DNA of 64,000 nt from Procambarus clarkii (taxonomy: Eukaryota; Arthropoda; Malacostraca; Decapoda; Cambaridae), in the NCBI RefSeq assembly GCF_040958095.1, contig NC_091208.1, positions 10,086,183-10,150,182 on the forward strand, in the 5' to 3' direction. Positions 1 to 17,286 of this stretch are shown piece by piece. Position numbers and translations under genes: made by a program. The notes under the pieces are model-generated. The model had not been told where the DNA came from and did no database searches. It saw only the letters and a program-made list of their open reading frames with translations. How positions within the stretch are numbered: the first letter of the stretch is position 1; each line of letters begins with the position of its first letter.

Positions 1-100
1 CACTAAGCAGGTTCTTAAGATAACACATCTGATAACAACACCTATTACATCAGATCTGGCACGTTAAAAACTGGGTCGCCCTGTCAAATGTACAACTACT

Positions 101-3158
<3,058 letters not shown>

Positions 3159-3175
3159 TACCCCTCCCCTTAAAA
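3159..3175 (-). other. Polypurine tract of Gypsy-1
   Basis: The minus strand reads TTTTAAGGGGAGGGGTA and abuts the 3' LTR. A purine run here is the standard primer for plus-strand DNA synthesis in LTR retroelements, and it fixes the element's orientation as minus. Confidence 0.75.
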
Positions 3176-3214
3176 TAAGAGTCATATCGGAAGAGCAGCA
3201 CTCAAGAGGGCAAT

Positions 3215-6109
3215 CTATACTCTTGCTCCCTCCGTTCCTGAAGTGTCACTCCTCCAGTTGGCGATGTGGCTCGTTCCACCTTGCCAGTCACTTGTCTCAT
3301 TATATCTCCACCTCGCATAGGACCGGGTGTGATGGGTGTTCCCTGAACACCTACAAGAAATCCTCTCTCCGTGGCTACGAGTGTACTCCCACGGCTCGTT
3401 ACCACTGTAAGATTCAGTGCATGCAGCGCCTCCACCGCGTCGTGCACTCCGAGATAGTCTGGCATTTCCACTGCGTCCTACAGGTACCCCATGTTTCCTC
3501 TCATGATCTCCTCTTCGCCAATCTTCTCTCTTCTCGGTTCCTCTTCTCCCATAGGTGCGTTGTCTCCTCACAGTGGCACTTGTAACCTGTACTCCATCCA
3601 GCAGCTTCCTCTCTTCCACACTAGGCTTTTGCGATGGCCCAATGCCCCTCTGGTTAGGCTGGCGCCTACCCTGGGTGTACCTATTCCCTGCTTTCTTCGT
3701 ATTGCCTTTCCTATCCCACTCGCTCCTTCGTTCCCGACGAACATCTTCACTCCTCCATGAGATTTTCTTCCCTGCAGACGTCTTCTTCGGTTCGTGGTTG
3801 GGCTCTTCCACCTCCCTGTGGCTCACCTCACTACGGTGGTTCGTCTTGCACCTACCACTATTCATCTGGCTGGCATAGGGTGCACTGCGTCGTGGCTCCT
3901 CCACTCTGCCCCTCACTGCCGTTCGCTCATCCACTGAGCTTACTTTATTCACGTTTCTGTATGGAGGGAGTGCGGTCTGCAGCCTCTTCACCGCCCCAGG
4001 CGTTTGTACAGCTGCTCCTCGCCACTCCTCCACACGCATCATCAGGCTTAGTCGGAGGTCCCCGTCGGGGTTTTCCACAACCTCCGACGACCTCTCTGCA
4101 CTCTCGCCCTCGTTGTCGTCGTCTCTGGCGACGTTTTTCCTGGCGAAGTCGGCTTCCTCACGACCATCTGGAACGACCGATACCTCACCTGGCAGGGTTG
4201 TACCGCTGCTTGCAACATAGGCACTCCTGGCCCAATCGGGTTGTATCCTACCTCCTCCGAGGTCATTACCCAGCACCATTTGTACATGCTCTAGGGGTAA
4301 CTTAGGGGCTACAGCTACTATAGCTCTCTCGACTCCGTAGTCGGCAATCAGCTGTACTTCGTGAAGTGGCAACCTGTATTCCTCCCCCACACTGCGTATC
4401 CTCACCACTCCCACAGGTGAATCATTAAATTCCTTGGGGAGAATACTCCTGGTCACCATACTTATGTCAGCACCCGTATCTCGAAGCACGGCAACCTCCA
4501 CTGGGTCTGACTTTCCAAACTTCACGTTGGCCCCGAAAACGAAGGGATGTTCACCCAACTTCATTTCCCAACCATTCACGTTGGGTCCACTATAATATGG
4601 GGTGTGAACAAACACTCTCTCCTCTTCCAACATTAATCCTACATTCCTTTGGTGCTCCTCACACTCGCGGGCATAATGTCCTCTCACACCACAGTTGTAG
4701 CATCGGCCACCTCCCCTGGGCGGCCACTCGCTAGTCACTCTGGCGGTACCACTTGCAGACGTCCCCTGGGTCCTCCTTGGACTCCCTGTCGTCGTATCCG
4801 GGACTGCAGCACTTGCTCCCGAGTTAGGTCCACTGCTCACAGCTTGGGGCTTCCTCCCCGCGTCTCTTGAGCTCTTGAACCACGTTACTTCATCGGGCAC
4901 ACTACTCTTGGGAGAGTCCCCACTCGTCCTCGCTCCTCCTGAACTCCTAAAGTTCCCTCCCGACCTGGGATAAGGCGAGTGTCTGGGCGGCCCCTCCCTC
5001 CTGATATGTAGTGCCTCCTCCAGCATGTCGGCTCGGTCCGCTGCAGCCTTCAGGTCCTTAATACCTGCCTCTCTCACCCTTACTCGCAACTCAGGATGGA
5101 GCACTGACATAAACTTCTCCATCACTATCAGTCGTTTGATATCATCCACCGACTCCGCTTCCTCCGCCTTCAACCATCGTAGGAATTTCCGTTCCATATC
5201 CCTGGCGGTCTCGGCGTAAGTCTTTCCCGACGCTCTTGTACACTCTCTGAACCGCTTCCGGTACATCTCCGGAGTCAGCCGGAATGAGTGGAGAACCGCA
5301 TTCTTAATCGCGTCATAACTAGTACACTCCTCTAGGTCCAGCATGTTATAGGCTTCCCGGGCCTCTCCAGTCAACCTGCCCTGGACCAGAGCAGCCCAAT
5401 CATCTTCCGGCCACTCCTTCAGAGTCGCTATCCGTTCAAAGTGTTCGAAGAACGCCTCAGCTTCTTGTGGTTCGAACGTAGGTAAGTCACGTTCCCTTAC
5501 CTTGAGGTCATCCCGCCGTGCAGGTAGTGAGGGCAGACCACGTTCAACGCGACGCAATTCGACTTCTTTCTTTGCCTTTATCTCCTCCAGTCGCAGTCGT
5601 CTCTCTCCTTCTTCTCGCTGCAGCCGAGCTTCTCGCTCCTCTCGCTGCAGCTGCAGCCGTGCTTCTCTTTCCTCTCGTCGCAGCTGGGCTTCCAGTTGCA
5701 TCTTCATTATTTCCAGTTGCAGGCTCCTCTTACTACAGCTGGACCTTCCACTGCTCCCATGTTCACTGTGAATTCTCTCCACACTGGTAGGCGCTTGGGG
5801 TGGCCCTAGTCGGGACGGTTCACCTTGCGACGGCTCTCCTCGGGACGGCTCCTCTTGAGATGGCTCCTCTCCCGTCGCTTCCTCTCGAGCTGTGAGCTGT
5901 GCCATGATCTCTATCCTTCGCTCCGCTACCTTAGTCGTCCTCAACCTGATCCCAAAGTGGTTTGCCACTTGTTGGAGCTGGGCCTTGGTACACTCTTCCA
6001 AAATTCTCTCGTCCCTTGTGTCAATAAATTTCTTTACTTTGTCCTCCTCCATCTCTATATCATTGAGCATACACGACAGCACAGACAAGTTAGTAGGCAC
6101 TAATTTCAC
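3215..6109 (-). CDS. Gag-protease polyprotein of Gypsy-1 with basic C-terminal tail
   Basis: A 964-codon intact ORF. The real start is probably Met20 (MEEDKVKKF, codon at 6050-6052), because the related Gypsy-3 Gag starts with MDKVQAF. In order: a SAP-like two-helix motif (residues about 36-72); an R/E-rich coiled coil (130-190); a SCAN-like capsid domain (about 205-365) with FFEHFERIA and a conserved MEKF; a zinc knuckle CYNCGVRGHYAREC (470-483); and a retropepsin with active site DTGADIS (544-550) and LGND (613-616). From about 650 onward comes an Arg/Ser-rich tail with no recognised domain. Normal Gypsy elements would have RT, RNase H and integrase here. Products would form a particle and process it. 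SCAN-type capsids are known from Gmr1-like Gypsy elements. The function of the tail is unknown. Confidence 0.85.
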   Translation of the reverse strand: MKLVPTNLSVLSCMLNDIEMEEDKVKKFIDTRDERILEECTKAQLQQVANHFGIRLRTTKVAERRIEIMAQLTAREEATGEEPSQEEPSRGEPSQGEPSRLGPPQAPTSVERIHSEHGSSGRSSCSKRSLQLEIMKMQLEAQLRREEREARLQLQREEREARLQREEGERRLRLEEIKAKKEVELRRVERGLPSLPARRDDLKVRERDLPTFEPQEAEAFFEHFERIATLKEWPEDDWAALVQGRLTGEAREAYNMLDLEECTSYDAIKNAVLHSFRLTPEMYRKRFRECTRASGKTYAETARDMERKFLRWLKAEEAESVDDIKRLIVMEKFMSVLHPELRVRVREAGIKDLKAAADRADMLEEALHIRREGPPRHSPYPRSGGNFRSSGGARTSGDSPKSSVPDEVTWFKSSRDAGRKPQAVSSGPNSGASAAVPDTTTGSPRRTQGTSASGTARVTSEWPPRGGGRCYNCGVRGHYARECEEHQRNVGLMLEEERVFVHTPYYSGPNVNGWEMKLGEHPFVFGANVKFGKSDPVEVAVLRDTGADISMVTRSILPKEFNDSPVGVVRIRSVGEEYRLPLHEVQLIADYGVERAIVAVAPKLPLEHVQMVLGNDLGGGRIQPDWARSAYVASSGTTLPGEVSVVPDGREEADFARKNVARDDDNEGESAERSSEVVENPDGDLRLSLMMRVEEWRGAAVQTPGAVKRLQTALPPYRNVNKVSSVDERTAVRGRVEEPRRSAPYASQMNSGRCKTNHRSEVSHREVEEPNHEPKKTSAGKKISWRSEDVRRERRSEWDRKGNTKKAGNRYTQGRRQPNQRGIGPSQKPSVEERKLLDGVQVTSATVRRQRTYGRRGTEKREDWRRGDHERKHGVPVGRSGNARLSRSARRGGGAACTESYSGNEPWEYTRSHGERISCRCSGNTHHTRSYARWRYNETSDWQGGTSHIANWRSDTSGTEGARV

Positions 6110-6260
6110 CGTTTCAGTCCCTTAGCTGGTTGAGTAACAGTACCACCGAATTCACTGGCCACACTGTATTAGTACCCTGGCAACACTTGTCTTGCAATTT
6201 GGTCCACACTGTAGCTTGATCCACGCTTCCTGGCGAGGTTCCCAGTCCTTGGCTACTGGG

Positions 6261-6284
6261 GTTCGAATCCTGGCAAGGTCGCCA
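6261..6284 (-). other. Primer binding site of Gypsy-1
   Basis: Seven bases after the 5' LTR, the minus strand reads TGGCGACCTTGCCAGGATTC and continues with GAAC. Its complement ends GGTCGCCA and contains TTCGAATCC, as in the T-arm and CCA end of a tRNA. The tRNA type is not assigned. Confidence 0.7.
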
Positions 6285-6291
6285 GTTCTCT

Positions 6292-8041
6292 TGTCACGTG
6301 GGGGGTGGGCGGTCCGGGGCTCTGCTAACACTCGGCTGCTAGGGGCTCAAAGGGCCCAAATACTCAGCCCCTCCGACTCCCTGGATTCACCGGAGTCTCC
6401 TTGGTCACACAAGATAGGACCAACAATGCCCACCTCCGCAGGTCTTTGCTTCCACCACAAAGGGGTGCCACTGATTCACCCTGGAAGCCCTTCAGTCAAC
6501 CACGGGGAAACTGCTGTTAACAGTTCCGGCCTAGACCCGTGGGGGAGTGAAGGAAGACTCAGGCTTACCTATAACCATAGCCTCTCTGAGTCTTGCCTGC
6601 CAGACAAAAAAAAAGGTTGCAGGAACTCCTTTCCCGCCTGTCTTCTCTATCTTCCTCTTAGCAAGGTCGCCAGCTGGGTTATTATATCTGCACCCCAGCA
6701 ATGCAGTTCAGTGGGTGTATCATATATCGTTTGTAGCCAGAAATGTATGCTCATAGAGAAATATCACAAATGGAGGCACACTCAAACACAGTAATAAAAT
6801 GTGTGGATTTACTGACGCAAATTACATGAACACACACACACAATCACAAGTAATACATGAATATGGAATATGGATGATGAGTCTGGAGATCGTCAGCCTC
6901 TTCTTCCACGACCTCCAACTCTCCTTCAACTGGGCAGGAAGACAGGAGTCTCACACTCTCACAGGAGGGCCTCTTCACCACGTCGGCACCTCTTCTTCAC
7001 TGTCCTGCCATCCATACACTCTGTCCTCTCTGACAGTCCTGGACACAAGCTGCCTTGCAGCATATTCTACTATTAAAGTAATGAAGTCTTGCTGCCACAT
7101 ACACAAGTAAATATTGTGGCCTAACTAGCCTACTCATACAAGGGGTAATGGGAGGGAAAAATGATCTACCTTACACTCCTGGCTCACGACGCCTGTCCCT
7201 CGATGGTGTGAGGTTCCCACGCTTCCTTGGGTCGATCCTTGACGATCCAGGGCGTTCCACAGGTCCTCAGGTGTCGTGAAGCCTTCGCGTCGTCGCCGTT
7301 CCAATCCCTGAGATTCAGCTGCCCCAATCCTGGTTCATCGATGGGCGCTGAGCTAATCACTATTTTTCCCCACACTCGCCTCTCCCACAGGGCGTCGCTC
7401 CTTGTCCTAGGCACAGTGTCGTCCTTCCAAGATTCTCAGTGGATGTGACCCTAGTCACAGCTAGCTTGCTCGCCCACCTTCCAGACCTCAACGTCCAGCC
7501 AGCGGCGCCGCCCAGCGTCGTCGCCGACTATTTTCCAAGTTTGGGCACTTCTCTGCTCACTGAACTTGGTTCCTCTTTGGCTTCCCAGAAGCGCAGGGTC
7601 TCCAATAACTATGTTGGCGGCGATGATCAGCTCAATCCACTGGACAAGGCTTGCAGAGCCTCCAATTCTTGAGAGCAGACCGAGGCGCGTCCTGTCGCTT
7701 CCACGGTCAGTACAACTCTGACGTTGGCGCCGCCCGGGGCACTCGGTGACGTCATGGCGGGCCCTGATTTGTCGCCCGCGACCTACGTCGGCCAATCCGC
7801 GATTGGCATAGTGTCCCTTCCACAAGGTCATATCTGCCGTAGGGGATACTGTTTCATTTTATATCAGGGCGCCAACTTTCCTTTATTTACAACATATAAT
7901 ATAACCTCATTCCATTAAATGGCAGTCGGTCTGGTCGCCACATATATCATTAGACTCCCTGAACCTCAGAGAATCAGTAGGGAGAGCTGATATGACTCTT
8001 TAAGCCGGCAAACGAAAGAAATAGGAGAGGGCACCGTAACA
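6292..8041 (-). repeat. Gypsy-1 5' LTR (right copy)
   Basis: 1,750 bp, the same length as 1409-3158 with no difference seen. It carries TGACGTCA near 7747-7754 and the same two CCAAT boxes. As the 5' LTR it would hold the active promoter, reading leftwards into Gag. Confidence 0.9.
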
Positions 8042-8066
8042 ATATATATATATATATATATATATT
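8042..8066. repeat. Short (AT)n tract
   Basis: The AT dinucleotide repeat resumes immediately after Gypsy-1. It is probably the distal part of the tract split by the two LTR insertions. Confidence 0.85.
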
Positions 8067-8346
8067 AAATATGACTGAAAAGTAAGATTAATAATTCTAA
8101 CACGAATTTTCTCTATCTTTCTTATGTTTCTTTTCACTGTTGATGGTAATTCAAAGATCAATTCTCCAAAATTCATTTTTATTTCTAGTCTGACGCGACA
8201 CTTGAGCACGTTTCGTAAAACTTATTACATTTTCAAAGACTTTAGTTTACAAACACACAACTGAAACTGAATAGAGCTTACACATCTTCGAGGTTTATAT
8301 CTACATTTGGGTGAGGTGGATGAGGTGAAAAACGAACTTTCAACAA

Positions 8347-8460
8347 TGGGTATTCAATGGGTATTAAATTCCAACACAAGACAGAACACGAAACAATGGG
8401 TATTGAATGGGTATTAAATTCAAACACAAGACAGAACATGAAACAATGGGTATTGATTGG
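8347..8460. repeat. Short tandem duplication, about 57 bp
   Basis: The phrase CAATGGGTATT(C/G)AATGGGTATT plus an AACACAAGACAGAACA(C/T)GAAA tail occurs twice, followed by a third partial CAATGGGTATTGA. It lies in the 3' untranslated part of the minus-strand Penelope-like fragment. Confidence 0.7.
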
Positions 8461-8477
8461 AAGTAATTGTAGAAAGC

Positions 8478-9340
8478 CTATTGGTCCATTTTTCTTGATG
8501 CTTCTATATTGGAGCGGAGTCTTGAAGTGGGTAGAATATAGTTGTGCATTAATTGGCTGTTGATTGCTGGCGTTGACTTCTTGATGTGTTGTGCCTCGCA
8601 GACGTCAAGCCGCCTGCTATCGCTGTATCTATCGATGATTTCTGTGTTGTTTGCTAAGATTTCTCTGGTGATGGTTTGTTTGTGGGAAGAGATTATATGT
8701 TCCTTAATGGAGCCCTGTTGCTTATGCATCGTTAAACGCCTGGAAAGAGATGTTGTTGTCTTGCCTATATACTGTTTTTTTTTTAGGCTTACAGTCCCCA
8801 AGAGGGCATTTGAAGGCATAGACGACGTTGGTCTCTTTTAAAGCGTTCTGTTTTGTGTCTGGAGAGTTTCTCATGAGTAGGCTGGCCGTTTTTCTGGTTT
8901 TATAGTAAATCGTCAGTTGTATCTTCTGATTTTTGTCTGTAGGGATAACGTTTCTACTGACAATATCTTTCAGGACCCTTTCCTCCGTTTTATGGGCTGT
9001 GGAAAAGAAGTTCCTGTAAAATAGTCTAATAAGGGGTATAGGTGTTGTGTTAGTTGTCTCTTCAGAGGTTGCATGGCGTTTCACTTTCCTTCTTATGATG
9101 TCTTCCACGAAACCATTGGAGAAGCCGTTGTTGACTAGGACCAGCCTTACCCTACAGAGTTCTTCGTCGACTTGCTTCCATTCTGAGCTGTGGCTGAGGG
9201 CACGGTCGACATATGCGTTAACAACACTCCTCTTGTACCTGTCTGGGCAGTCACTGTTGGCATTCAGGCACATTCCTATGTTTGTTTCCTTAGTGTAGAC
9301 TGCAGTGTGGAAACCTCCGCTCCTATCCAGAATTCTTTCC
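8478..9340 (-). pseudogene. Penelope-like RT C-terminus and GIY-YIG endonuclease, frameshifted
   Basis: The upstream frame (stop near 8722) has the linker motifs RYKRSVVNAYVDRALSHSS and VLVNNGFSNGFVEDIIRRK, typical of the region between Penelope RT and its nuclease. The second frame (8478-8819) has YIGKTTTSLSRRL and GSIKEH, the GIY-YIG core, then a C-terminal region ending ASRKMDQ. The frame changes in a run of about ten A (minus strand) near 8773-8785, just before the YIG motif, so a one-base slip breaks the protein. GIY-YIG nucleases nick target DNA for retrotransposition in this superfamily. The RT catalytic part is missing, so this copy is dead. Confidence 0.8.
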
Positions 9341-10100
9341 AGTAAGCCTCAAAGAATTCAGTATATAGGCAAGACAACAACATCTCTTTCCAGGCGATTA
9401 ACGATGCATAAGCAATATGGCTCCATTAAGGAACATATAATCTCTTCCCACAACCAGACCATCACCAGAGAAGTCGTAACAAAAAACACAGAAATCGTCG
9501 ATAGATACAGCGATAGGAGGCGGCTTGATATCTGCGAGGCACTACACATTAAGAAGTCGACACCAGCAATCAACAACCAATTAATGCACAACTATGTTCT
9601 ACCCACTTCAAGACTCCGCACCAATATAGAAGCATCAAGAAATATGGGCCAATAGGCCCTTTGCAGTTACTTCCATTCTTCCCTTTAACTTACAAAATAT
9701 TATACCCATTGTTTCGTGTTCTGCCTTGTGTTGAAAGTTTGTTTTCACCTCATCCAAAACTGTTGTAACATATCACCTCACCCAAATGCAGGTATAAAGT
9801 CAAAACTGTTTAAACTCTGTTTAGTGTTTGCAAGTTATAGTTGTGTGTGTGTAAACTAAAGTCTTTGAATATATATACATATTGGTAGCAGTCTTTCCTG
9901 TAGACATATATTATTAAATATGACCAAAAAAGAAAGATTAATAATTCTAACACGAATTTTCTCAATATTTCTTATAATTCTTTTTACTGTTGTTTGTAAT
10001 TGAAAAATCAATTCTCCAAAATTCATTTTCATTTCTAGTCTGACGCGACACTTGAACACATTTCGTAATAACTTATTACATTTTCAAAGACTTTAGTTAA
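9341..10100 (+). mobile_element. Penelope-like element 3' fragment, plus strand
   Basis: Starts abruptly at about 9341, head to head with the minus-strand fragment. It contains the GIY-YIG domain, a 3' untranslated region of about 250 bases, a short AT-rich patch, and at 9913-10100 a copy of the terminal sequence also seen at 8067-8260. The junction removes all RT coding sequence from this copy. Confidence 0.75.
9345..9655 (+). pseudogene. GIY-YIG endonuclease domain of a Penelope-like element
   Basis: About 100 codons starting QYIGKTTTSLSRRL, with GSIKEH and a tail ending ASRNMGQ. It is roughly 90% identical by eye to the minus-strand copy. It has no start codon of its own and no RT; it is a truncated C-terminal nuclease module. 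Confidence 0.8.
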
Positions 10101-10110
10101 CACTCAGAGT

Positions 10111-13860
<3,750 letters not shown>

Positions 13861-13873
13861 ATATGATAGATAT

Positions 13874-15306
13874 TGTGACGGTGTTCCCCCCCCCCCTTAT
13901 ATTTCTCCTACGCCTGCAGTAAGAGTCATGTCCACTTTACCCAAGCGTTCTCTACGTCGCAGGCATCAATTTGATATATGTGGGAGAGTGGAGTGTTCTC
14001 GGAGAGCCGAGAAATTTGTGAAACAATAAGATTTTGGCCTGTGGTTTAGGCCCTTTAGGAAGCCAAGATGGCGCTGGCTCTCCTGTTTCCCCGCCAAAAC
14101 GGTGTGACGTCAGTGACACCGGATTGGTCACCGACAGCAATGTGGCACCGGGAGCCAATGAAAACCTCCCGTGGCGAATGTGACGTCACGAAGGAAGGGG
14201 GTCCGGGCAGCGCGCCGCGTTGGCGCCATCAGTCAGACACGACACGTCAAGGAGGTTGGACGTGCGACGATTGGTCCTGTCAGTTTGACAGTTGTTTCCC
14301 GCTCCCGTGGATTTACGCGTCACCTGAAGTCTGCCAGTACTCTGAGGTCTTCCCTAGTTCATGTGTTGAACCAGAGAGGGAATCGACGGTTATTGAGCGA
14401 CAAGTGCTCCAGGACAGGTACTATGCAAGAAGAAGTGAAGTCTGTGCAGTGACGTAGGCGACGTCTGAGGCAGTTCACCCATTCGTGATGGCGTAGTGGC
14501 TGACCAGAGCCACTGGGTAGAAGAGGAAGAAGAGGACTAGCTGGGAATCCGGACGACTGCAGCCGAGACGTAGGCGGTAGCCGCAGCTGGGAGAAGTCGA
14601 CGGCCAGGAGACCGACTCCAACCCTACAAGAAGTCGAGGAGGAGCACGGACCTGCTGGGAAGAAGGCACGGAGACGACGCGCTAAACGGTGGGACGGCGA
14701 GTGGTTCCTGGAGGACACGACAACGTGTGTGTGGGGGCGTTCCCTACACCAGGACCAGGAGCTATAACTCAACTCTCATCGGAGGATAGGTTGAAGTAGG
14801 TGTTTCTAGTGTCCCTCCCCATTCCCCTTTAGTCAGCTATATTATTCAGCTATATTATCTAGCCTGAGGATTTTGTATGTTGTGAGCAAGTCTCACCCAT
14901 GTCACAGTAAGGCACCAGTGTGCAGGAAAGTACTATCAAGAGTACTTATAATATTCATGTTTATTATTGGTGTGTACAGGCACCCGGAGCATGTGATGAA
15001 TTTACTGTATTTTCGTATATCTTGCATGAGACTTTAATGTGAACATATAGTGAGATTATATGTTTGCAATATATGAAATATATGCAATATATGAAATATT
15101 ATAAACATAGTTGGTGCCTATGTTATTATTTAATAATCAACCCCCAGCTCAGTCTTTAAATGCTCTTTGAGAAACAAGAATAGTCTTACGTCTGGCAGGG
15201 AAGATACAAACAATTGCCGCTCGTGATGCACTCAACTGTACTACCAGAAAGTTTAATAGCTCAATTTTGACCTCTGGTTTCCACTGGAGAACCCAGGGTC
15301 GTAACA
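13874..15306. mobile_element. Solo LTR candidate with CRE and CCAAT boxes
   Basis: The block starts TGTGACGGTG plus a C-run and ends GGGTCGTAACA (1,433 bp). The termini are a near-perfect inverted repeat (TGTGACG/CGTAACA). It carries TGACGTCA at 14105-14112 and 14181-14188, plus CCAAT-type boxes at 14123, 14155 and 14270. No partner LTR or clear target duplication is visible (flanks ATAT and CTTG). It could instead be one end of a rearranged element. Plus-strand ORFs at 14068-14457 match nothing I recognise. Confidence 0.5.
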
Positions 15307-17286
15307 CTTGCATTCAGCTGACCCTAACTAATGTCCCTAATCTACCTAATGTCCCTAATCTAAAGTAGAGGGTAAATGCGAATTATATACATTAGGTTAC
15401 AGTGCTATAACTTCTCTGGAAGTATAGCTAAACACATATAGCGACCTAAAGATTCTAAACGAGTAATAAACCTATTCGGTTTATATACATTAAGTTACAG
15501 TACTATAACTCTCTGGAGCTATAATTAAGTACATGATAACCTATATGAAGACTGAATGTGGTCAATTATTCCTGTCGAGAATAGTTCTGGGTCTACAGTG
15601 GTCAATGACATGTGTCGCTGTGACGTGAACCGGTTTAGGCTGCTAGTCACTGATTTATTCACTGAGATCCATAGAAACTAACTCGGCTAGTAAGAACTGT
15701 ACCAGACTCAATCTGGAGAAAGAAAAGATAAGTTTATTCTATTATGAGAAACAATTTGTTTCGCTTCTAATAGTCTTCTGGTAAATGTTCACTGACAGGC
15801 TGTTGCAAAGTTCAGTTTTGCTTGTGCTAAGATACTTGTGGGAACCAACCTGTGAGATTTATATTTATTTAATTTATATGAATTTATATAGAATTTATAT
15901 TTACGTTAATTTGTATATTTCGATAGCAATTTGCATGATGTTAAGTGAACTGTATTTCTGCAATAATCTCACAAATCGATCCACTACACATTAGGGGGGG
16001 TTTATATTGAATTTATATATGCAGCCAATCAAACTACAGTATTAAACTACATATATTGTTAAACATTGAAGAGGTTCCTTATCTTATTTGTACAGCAGGC
16101 CTTAGTCCACCAGGTATAACTAGGGTGTAGACACCACATTTTCCTCGTGTGAGGTAGCTTCCATCACCCTGGTAACTGATGCACAAAGCATGCTTCCTCG
16201 TCGTGACCTGTCAAAAGGGCGCTAGCTGTAAAGCCAGAATCCTAATATATGACAGCTATATCAGAGAAAACACTGTACATTGAACCATGAAGACCTAGGC
16301 TTAATTACCTTGTTTGAGTCGATCATTCGTGTTCGAACGGTACGCCCTTTCTACTGACATTAATGGGCAAAAATGATTAGATAAACGGGTTTCGGAAAGA
16401 CACTTCCCTTGAGATTGATGACAGCGTGTTGATGATGGCAGATCACTACTCTGATCTTCCATAACACTTCGTCCAAGAGAATTTATAGGAGCCGAATTTG
16501 CTCCACGACTCTGTGGTCTTAACAGCAATAACAATGGCTGACCTCTCCCTCCTCACTGACGCTACTGGCCTACATTGTCCAGATGACAGTAAGTGATAGA
16601 AGGGTCACATTTACTCTATTTTAATATCGATAATTAAGTTAATTTATATGAAATGTTTTTACGATGGTAAAGTCAAAGACTAATGTATTTAAGAATAATT
16701 CCCACCATAATAGGTAGTGAATTTATAATAGTATGTGGGAATGATATCCCGTTTTCTATAGACGGAAAGTTCCACTACAAGTTACATTTTCTATGGGTTA
16801 ACTTGTGTATACAATGCAGCAATATTATCTGCCTGTATGATATTATTAAATGGTGTCGTTTTTTCCGACAATACTTCTCCAAACTGTCTCTAAGATGCTT
16901 GTGGGCAGAGACAATAATTCAGAAGGAGCTCAAACAAAACTAATACAACCCTGCAGGTGTATCATATTAAATGGATTACTAAATCCTGTCCAGACGACTT
17001 GATATAAATGCAGTCTTCTCTGGAAGACTTACCTAAAATACTATAAATGCTGTCTTCTCCAGATTTACCTAAGGTATGATAAATACGATAAGATGTTATG
17101 AAATGCTATGAAGACTGAATGTGGTCAATTATTACTGTCGAGAATAGTTCCGGTTCTACAGTGGGGTCAATGGTATTTGTCGCGGTGATCTGCAGCCAAT
17201 TCTTAGGCTACTGACCACTGACTTATCCACTGTGATCCATAGAAACGAACTCGGCTAGTACTAATTGTACCAGACTCAATCTGGAA
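15307..17286. other. AT-rich non-coding stretch with internal duplications
   Basis: No convincing gene. A local tandem duplication of about 95 bp (TTATATACATTA(A/G)GTTACAG) occupies 15386-15535. A block at 15546-15718 (GAAGACTGAATGTGGTCAAT onward) is repeated directly at 17105-17287. The second copy ends exactly where the BEL/Pao relic begins. The ORFs at 16301-16534 and 16683-16943 have no recognisable content. Confidence 0.6.

Larger units (their letters stand above)
8067..9340 (-). mobile_element. Penelope-like element 3' fragment, minus strand
   Basis: Minus-strand reading begins near 9340 inside the RT-endonuclease linker, continues through the GIY-YIG domain and a 3' untranslated region, and ends at the AT tract. 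The sequence at 8067-8260 recurs in direct orientation at 9913-10100. This resembles the terminal repeats and complex inverted or tandem structures known for Penelope-like elements. The 5' half with the RT catalytic core is absent. Confidence 0.75.

Noticed and set aside
13874-15306. Host promoter or CpG island for a cellular gene
   Set aside because: CRE and CCAAT boxes would fit, but the TG...CA inverted termini and lack of any downstream gene favour an LTR.
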